A DNA stretch of 37,757 nt, taken from NCBI GenBank assembly GCA_009692725.1, contig SHYP01000014.1, forward strand, positions 1-37,757. The letters are read 5' to 3'. The DNA is from Dehalococcoidia bacterium (GTDB lineage Bacteria; Chloroflexota; Dehalococcoidia; UBA2979). This document shows positions 34,791-37,757 of this stretch, piece after piece (position 1 is the stretch's first letter; each line of letters opens with the position of its first letter). The notes under the pieces were generated by a model. That model had not been told where the DNA came from, did not search any database, and saw only the letters and a list, made by a program, of their open reading frames with translations. The position numbers and the translations under genes are program-made.

Positions 34791-34848
34791 CTCGTCCGCT
34801 CGACGCGGCCCGCTCCACGCGCCGCAAGCCACGCCCACGCTCAGACGA

Positions 34849-34887
34849 CGAAGGCCGCGCCCCCCCCCGGGGGGGGTGCGGCCTTCG
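34849..34887. terminator. bidirectional hairpin between convergent genes
   Basis: Arms CGAAGGCCGC (34849-34858) and GCGGCCTTCG (34878-34887) enclose a C9-G8 palindromic core, so the whole 39-nt sequence is nearly self-complementary. It lies 58 nt past the MFS stop and about 50 nt past the hotdog gene stop. No clear T-run on either side. It could serve both genes as a terminator. Confidence 0.65.
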
Positions 34888-34937
34888 CTGTGGCTCGGAG
34901 TCACCCGAGCGCGCGATGCGCGCGGTCGCGCGGGTCG

Positions 34938-36065
34938 CTAGCCCCGCGACGGCAGCGACACCACCACGGGGCCCGGGCCCACCGACACGCCACGCGAGTG
35001 CTCGCTCCAGATCTCGAGCTCCACGAAGTGTTCGGCGCCCTCCTGCCACTTGCGCTTGACGGTGCCCTTCGTGACCACGGTCTCGCCGACCGTGTTGAAT
35101 ATCTTCATGCGGAACGGCCCGGTCTTCTTCAGCCGCCCGGCGAGGCCGATGTACTCGCGCACGGTGCGCTCCCACATACCCTGGATGAAGACGTTGTTCG
35201 CGTACATGTCCGGCGCACCGGACGTCTGCGTGTACGGCGTGTTGTGGTGGATCGGCTCGAAGTCGCGGTTTGCGCCCGCCTCCACAACCAGCCGGTACAC
35301 CGTCATGTTGAAGATAAGCGGCGGCACGGCGTCACCCTCGTGCACATCTTCGAAATAGCGCTGCGCGCCCCAGTCCGCGGGGCGCACCTCGATGCCCGCC
35401 GCGTGCGGCGCGGGGATCGGCTCCATGATCGGGCCCTGCGGCCGCGGCGCCACGTTGCTGCCGGCCTGCGCCTGCGCCGGCCGCTCGAACGGGACGTAGG
35501 AGTAGCCGCCGTTGCGGATCTGCGCGACGAGCTCGCCGCGCTGGTTGTGCACTTCGCGCTCCCACTGGATGAACGCGCCGCGCCCGACGCTCGTCTCCTT
35601 GGGCAGCACGGACAGCAGCCTGCGCCCGCTCGCCGTCAGCCGGTCGCCGACGCACACCGGCTCGAAGTACTCCATCTCGATGTCCGTCGCGAACGCGGCG
35701 CTCGTCGGCGGCTGCGGCGGCTCTGGCGCGTCGTTGCGCCGCTGGATGTGCTGCCGCGCGTTCTTGTTCGGCTCCGCCGCCGGGTACAGCGTGGCGTCGC
35801 CGGGCCGCCACAGCCCGTCGTTGATCCACGTCTGCGTGATGCCGCTGAACGGCGCCACAATGCCGCGGTAGCCCTGCTGCTTCGCGACGGCTTCGTCGTA
35901 GTGCAGCGGGCAGTCGAACTCCAGCGGCTCGCAGTAACGGCGGATACCGGTGCGCTCCACCTCCTCGACCGCCTGCTGCTTCACACCGCCGGAGAAGTCC
36001 CGGCCGACTGCGTCGATCATCGGCTGCCATGCCGTCTGCCAGGCCTCAGATGTCGTCGTCGTCAC
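34938..36065 (-). CDS. double-hotdog (FAS1-like/MaoC-like) dehydratase-type protein
   Basis: About 375 aa. The N-terminal half has the FAS1-type dehydratase pattern (YCEPLEFDCPLHYDEAVAKQ, GIVAPFSG). It continues with EYFEPVCVGDRL and a hotdog beta strand set. The C-terminal half is a MaoC-like hotdog with VEAGANRDFEPIHHNTPYTQ, placing Asp and His where hydratases have their catalytic pair. It probably hydrates or dehydrates an acyl-CoA. GTG at 36063-36065 is chosen as start because AAGGGG sits 6 nt before it; an ATG 18 nt upstream is the alternative. It is divergent from the VOC gene at 36327. Other upstream frame is shadow of that gene. Confidence 0.83.
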   Translation of the reverse strand: MTTTTSEAWQTAWQPMIDAVGRDFSGGVKQQAVEEVERTGIRRYCEPLEFDCPLHYDEAVAKQQGYRGIVAPFSGITQTWINDGLWRPGDATLYPAAEPNKNARQHIQRRNDAPEPPQPPTSAAFATDIEMEYFEPVCVGDRLTASGRRLLSVLPKETSVGRGAFIQWEREVHNQRGELVAQIRNGGYSYVPFERPAQAQAGSNVAPRPQGPIMEPIPAPHAAGIEVRPADWGAQRYFEDVHEGDAVPPLIFNMTVYRLVVEAGANRDFEPIHHNTPYTQTSGAPDMYANNVFIQGMWERTVREYIGLAGRLKKTGPFRMKIFNTVGETVVTKGTVKRKWQEGAEHFVELEIWSEHSRGVSVGPGPVVVSLPSRG

Positions 36066-36326
36066 GCTGCACCCCTTTCCCATCTCCATCGACCGCCGCG
36101 AGAGTGAACGCCCCGAGCATTCGCCGCGAGCGCTGTCGCGCGCCGCCCGCACGGCGTCGGCGGTCCGGCCTTGGTAGCGCCGCCAAGCGCCCGCTGTCAA
36201 CACGCCCCGCGCCGAGCCATCCCGACCCCCACCCCGCGCTCGCCTCGCACCACGCGCGACGCGCAACCATCGGCTACAGTCCGCAGCGGCGCCGCACCGG
36301 GCCAGCGACACGCGCGAGGAGCCACC

Positions 36327-37238
36327 ATGTTCGACCGCATCCACCACGCCGGCCTCGCCGTCGCCGACCTGCTCGACGCGAAGCGCGTCTTCGCCGACGG
36401 CCTCGGCCTGCGCGTCGACACCACGCGGTCGCCGCTGCCGGGCGGCAACCCGCAGCGCGGCGCCGACCCCACGGACATCCTCGACATCCCCATCGGCAAC
36501 GCCGAGCTCGAGCTGAACGCGCCGCCCACGGACGGCACGGCGCCCGGCGGCACGCACCGCTTCGTACAGGCGCGCGGCGGCGTCGGCGCGCTGCACCACG
36601 TCTGCCTGCACTCGACAAACGTCGCCGACGACGTGGCACACCTGCGCGCCTCCGGACTCACCCAGATCGCCGCCCCACCGGAGCAGCTCGCCTCGACCGA
36701 GCCCTGGCACCAGGTCGCGTTTTTCCACCCGCGCGACTGCCTCGGCGTGCTGCTCGAGATCTGGACGCCCGACAACCATCGCGTGGGCGACCGCTACCAG
36801 GGGGCCGGCGTGTTCACGCGCCTGCACCACATCGGCGTGGTCACCGCAGACCTGGAGGCGGCGCGCCGGCTGTGGTGCAACGTGATGGGCTTCCGCGTCG
36901 ACACGCTGCGCACGCCGACGCTCAAGGGCGGCCGCCTCGTCGAGGGGGAAAACGCGCGCGTGCTCGCGATCCCGCTCGGCGGCGACAGCGGCGACATCGT
37001 CGCCGTGCTGCCGGAGGACCAGTCGAGCGGCACGGCGCGCTTCCTGGCACGCTACGGTGGCACCGTGAACGGCACGATGCACCACCTCGCGTTCGCGACC
37101 CGGGACGTGCGCGCCGCCGCGGACTTCGTCCGCGACCGCGGACTGGAGATCGTCGGCCCCGTCGACGCGGATTTCGCGTGGATCCACCCGCGCTCCGCCG
37201 GCGGCGTGCTCATCCAGATCGTGCGAGACGAGCGCTAG
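36327..37238 (+). CDS. two-domain VOC/glyoxalase-like protein
   Basis: About 303 aa with two VOC units. The first (1-145) reads FDRIHHAGLAVADL, then GALHHVCLHS and GVLLEIW. The second (about 165-303) reads LHHIGVVTADLEAARRLW, then GTMHHLAFATRD and GGVLIQIV. His/Glu metal positions (His6/7, His90/91, Glu in LLEI) are kept in the first unit; the second ends with Gln instead of Glu, so only one site may bind metal. It resembles the epimerase at 5933-6742 in being a two-unit protein. GAGGA lies before the ATG. Possible roles are epimerase, isomerase or ring-cleavage dioxygenase. Confidence 0.83.
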   Translation: MFDRIHHAGLAVADLLDAKRVFADGLGLRVDTTRSPLPGGNPQRGADPTDILDIPIGNAELELNAPPTDGTAPGGTHRFVQARGGVGALHHVCLHSTNVADDVAHLRASGLTQIAAPPEQLASTEPWHQVAFFHPRDCLGVLLEIWTPDNHRVGDRYQGAGVFTRLHHIGVVTADLEAARRLWCNVMGFRVDTLRTPTLKGGRLVEGENARVLAIPLGGDSGDIVAVLPEDQSSGTARFLARYGGTVNGTMHHLAFATRDVRAAADFVRDRGLEIVGPVDADFAWIHPRSAGGVLIQIVRDER

Positions 37239-37326
37239 TCCGGCGAACGCAGCAGGACCACCAGCCGCGTCCGGGTCGCTTGCGAAGCCCACGCGATTGC
37301 CGGCTTCTCAGAGCACGTTATCGCGC

Positions 37327-37364
37327 GCCTTCGTAGCTCAGTGGATAGAGCAGCGGTTTCCTAA
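37327..37364 (+). pseudogene. tRNA-Arg(CCT) 5' half, truncated
   Basis: The sequence forms the first half of a tRNA. The acceptor strand is GCCTTCG, then TA, and the D-arm is GCTC-AGTGGATA-GAGC. The 5' anticodon strand is GCGGT and the loop TTCCTAA (anticodon CCT, Arg). The 3' anticodon strand that should follow (ACCGC) is replaced by TCTGG, and no normal T-arm or CCA is seen. A CGGAGGC 17 nt after CCTGAGT could still pair with the acceptor (one G-U), but the T-arm does not form. It is read as a tRNA interrupted at the anticodon loop, the position where many tyrosine integrases cross over. Confidence 0.65.
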
Positions 37365-37412
37365 TCTGGACTCAGCAATTCGGAGCCGTGCGCCAGAGTC
37401 CTGAGTGGATTC

Positions 37413-37448
37413 AACCGGAGGCCTTGACGTCCGCCGGCCTCCGGTTGC
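37413..37448 (+). terminator. 12-bp inverted repeat after the tRNA half
   Basis: CAACCGGAGGCC and GGCCTCCGGTTG are perfect complements separated by 12 nt. The hairpin lies just after the tRNA remnant and just before the direct repeats. It could be a terminator of the tRNA transcript or part of an attachment site. No T-run follows. Confidence 0.55.
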
Positions 37449-37491
37449 GTTGCTGTCAGTTCGCGCGGGTTGCTTTCACCGTTGCTGTCAG
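37449..37491 (+). repeat. three direct repeats, possible integrase arm-type sites
   Basis: GTTGCTGTCAG at 37449-37459, GTTGCTTTCAC at 37469-37479 and GTTGCTGTCAG at 37481-37491. The three are in the same orientation with 20- and 12-nt start-to-start spacing. Short direct repeats beside a tRNA remnant are how arm-type binding sites of tyrosine integrases look. No integrase gene is in the window. Confidence 0.55.
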
Positions 37492-37516
37492 CGCTGCTCG
37501 TCCACGGTCCGCACCT

Positions 37517-37597
37517 GCCCGAGTAGCTCACACGGTCTGTAAGAGGCAGCGGGGCCGGCCCTCTGGCGGGTTAGCACGGCCCCGCTGTCACTCGGGC
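37517..37597. repeat. nested inverted repeats, 81 nt
   Basis: Outer arms GCCCGAGT (37517-37524) and ACTCGGGC (37590-37597) enclose inner arms AGCGGGGCC (37548-37556) and GGCCCCGCT (37578-37586). The whole could fold into one long structured RNA or DNA cruciform. The 5' end (GCCCGAG-TA-GCTC) looks like a tRNA acceptor and D-stem start, but no T-arm is present. Confidence 0.55.
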
Positions 37598-37757
37598 GTA
37601 TGGACAACGCGAACCACTGGCATTGCCGAGCCGCGCCCCCACGGCGCGTCATACGCTCGGGCCTCGCGCCAGCTCGTCGGACCCGTCTAGAATCCTCACG
37701 ATGAGCACGAATGGAGCCTGACCCGGTTTCCCGGACTGCTGTGGTGTAGAGATCATG

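Larger units (their letters stand above)
37239..37757. other. non-coding end region, probable edge of an integrated element
   Basis: About 520 nt without a convincing gene. It contains a tRNA-Arg 5' half, a 12-bp inverted repeat, three GTTGCTKTCA direct repeats and a nested inverted repeat, each listed separately. The 100-aa open frame on the plus strand at 37388-37690 runs through these repeats and is unlikely to be coding. The last bases (about 37700-37757) could be the start of a transposable element or gene that continues outside the window. Confidence 0.5.

Noticed and set aside
34938..37292. 784-aa version of the hotdog protein
   Set aside because: The extension is antisense to the VOC gene at 36327-37238.
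37388..37690. 100-aa plus-strand open frame in the end region
   Set aside because: It runs through inverted and direct repeats, has no ribosome site and no recognisable family.
37327..37757. group I intron in tRNA-Arg(CCT)
   Set aside because: Such introns do occur in this tRNA loop, but I could not find the conserved core elements or a proper 3' exon in the 390 nt available. Kept as a possibility only.

Overview
Taxon and overall character: the window is about 70% GC bacterial chromosome. It opens inside a 16S rRNA gene read on the minus strand. The 5' part of that 16S (TTATGCATGCAAGTCG near the start, AAGGAATTTTGCGCA at the window edge) looks like Chloroflexota, probably a Dehalococcoidia-type lineage. 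This is a judgement by eye and was not searched. The protein content (split methylmalonyl-CoA mutase, CaiB/BaiF CoA-transferases, VOC proteins, an RRM protein with a Gly-rich tail) fits an aerobic or facultative heterotroph.

Layout, 1-9 kb (all minus strand): a partial 16S gene with its leader and promoter; then tilS, an FtsB/DivIC-like protein, a histidine phosphatase, a DUF2344 protein and a NodB-type deacetylase lipoprotein. Upstream of these lies a complete methylmalonyl-CoA to succinyl-CoA module in the order mutase large subunit, DinB-like protein, two-domain epimerase, B12-binding subunit, MeaB. Several of these genes overlap by 4 bp or abut, so they are probably one long operon. A tRNA-Val(TAC) gene and a short tandem repeat follow.

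Layout, 9-22.8 kb: an SGNH hydrolase with an N-terminal membrane module, an unrecognised protein and an HDOD protein. Next come a TfoX-like gene broken by a 1-nt frameshift, an FdhF/YdeP-type molybdoenzyme divergent from mobA, a YbjQ protein, a LuxR-type regulator paired with a cytoplasmic HtrA-like protease, a rhomboid protease with an M42 peptidase, a polytopic membrane protein, and a 7Fe ferredoxin with an unusual C-terminal extension.

Layout, 22.8-37.2 kb: a catabolic accessory region. It holds an acyl-CoA-dehydrogenase-fold flavoprotein preceded by a perfect inverted repeat, two hydrolases, MFS transporters, two overlapping class III CoA-transferase genes of which only the second keeps the catalytic Asp, VOC proteins and a double-hotdog dehydratase-like protein. 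An RRM protein with its own terminator and another MFS exporter lie among them. A plausible scheme is import, CoA activation by transferase, flavin oxidation and hydration, with odd-chain products drained through the methylmalonyl-CoA module.

Layout, 37.2-37.76 kb: the 5' half of a tRNA-Arg(CCT) gene, intact through the anticodon loop, runs into unrelated sequence. That sequence carries strong inverted repeats and three direct copies of a GTTGCTKTCA motif. It looks like the edge of an integrated element that continues beyond the window.
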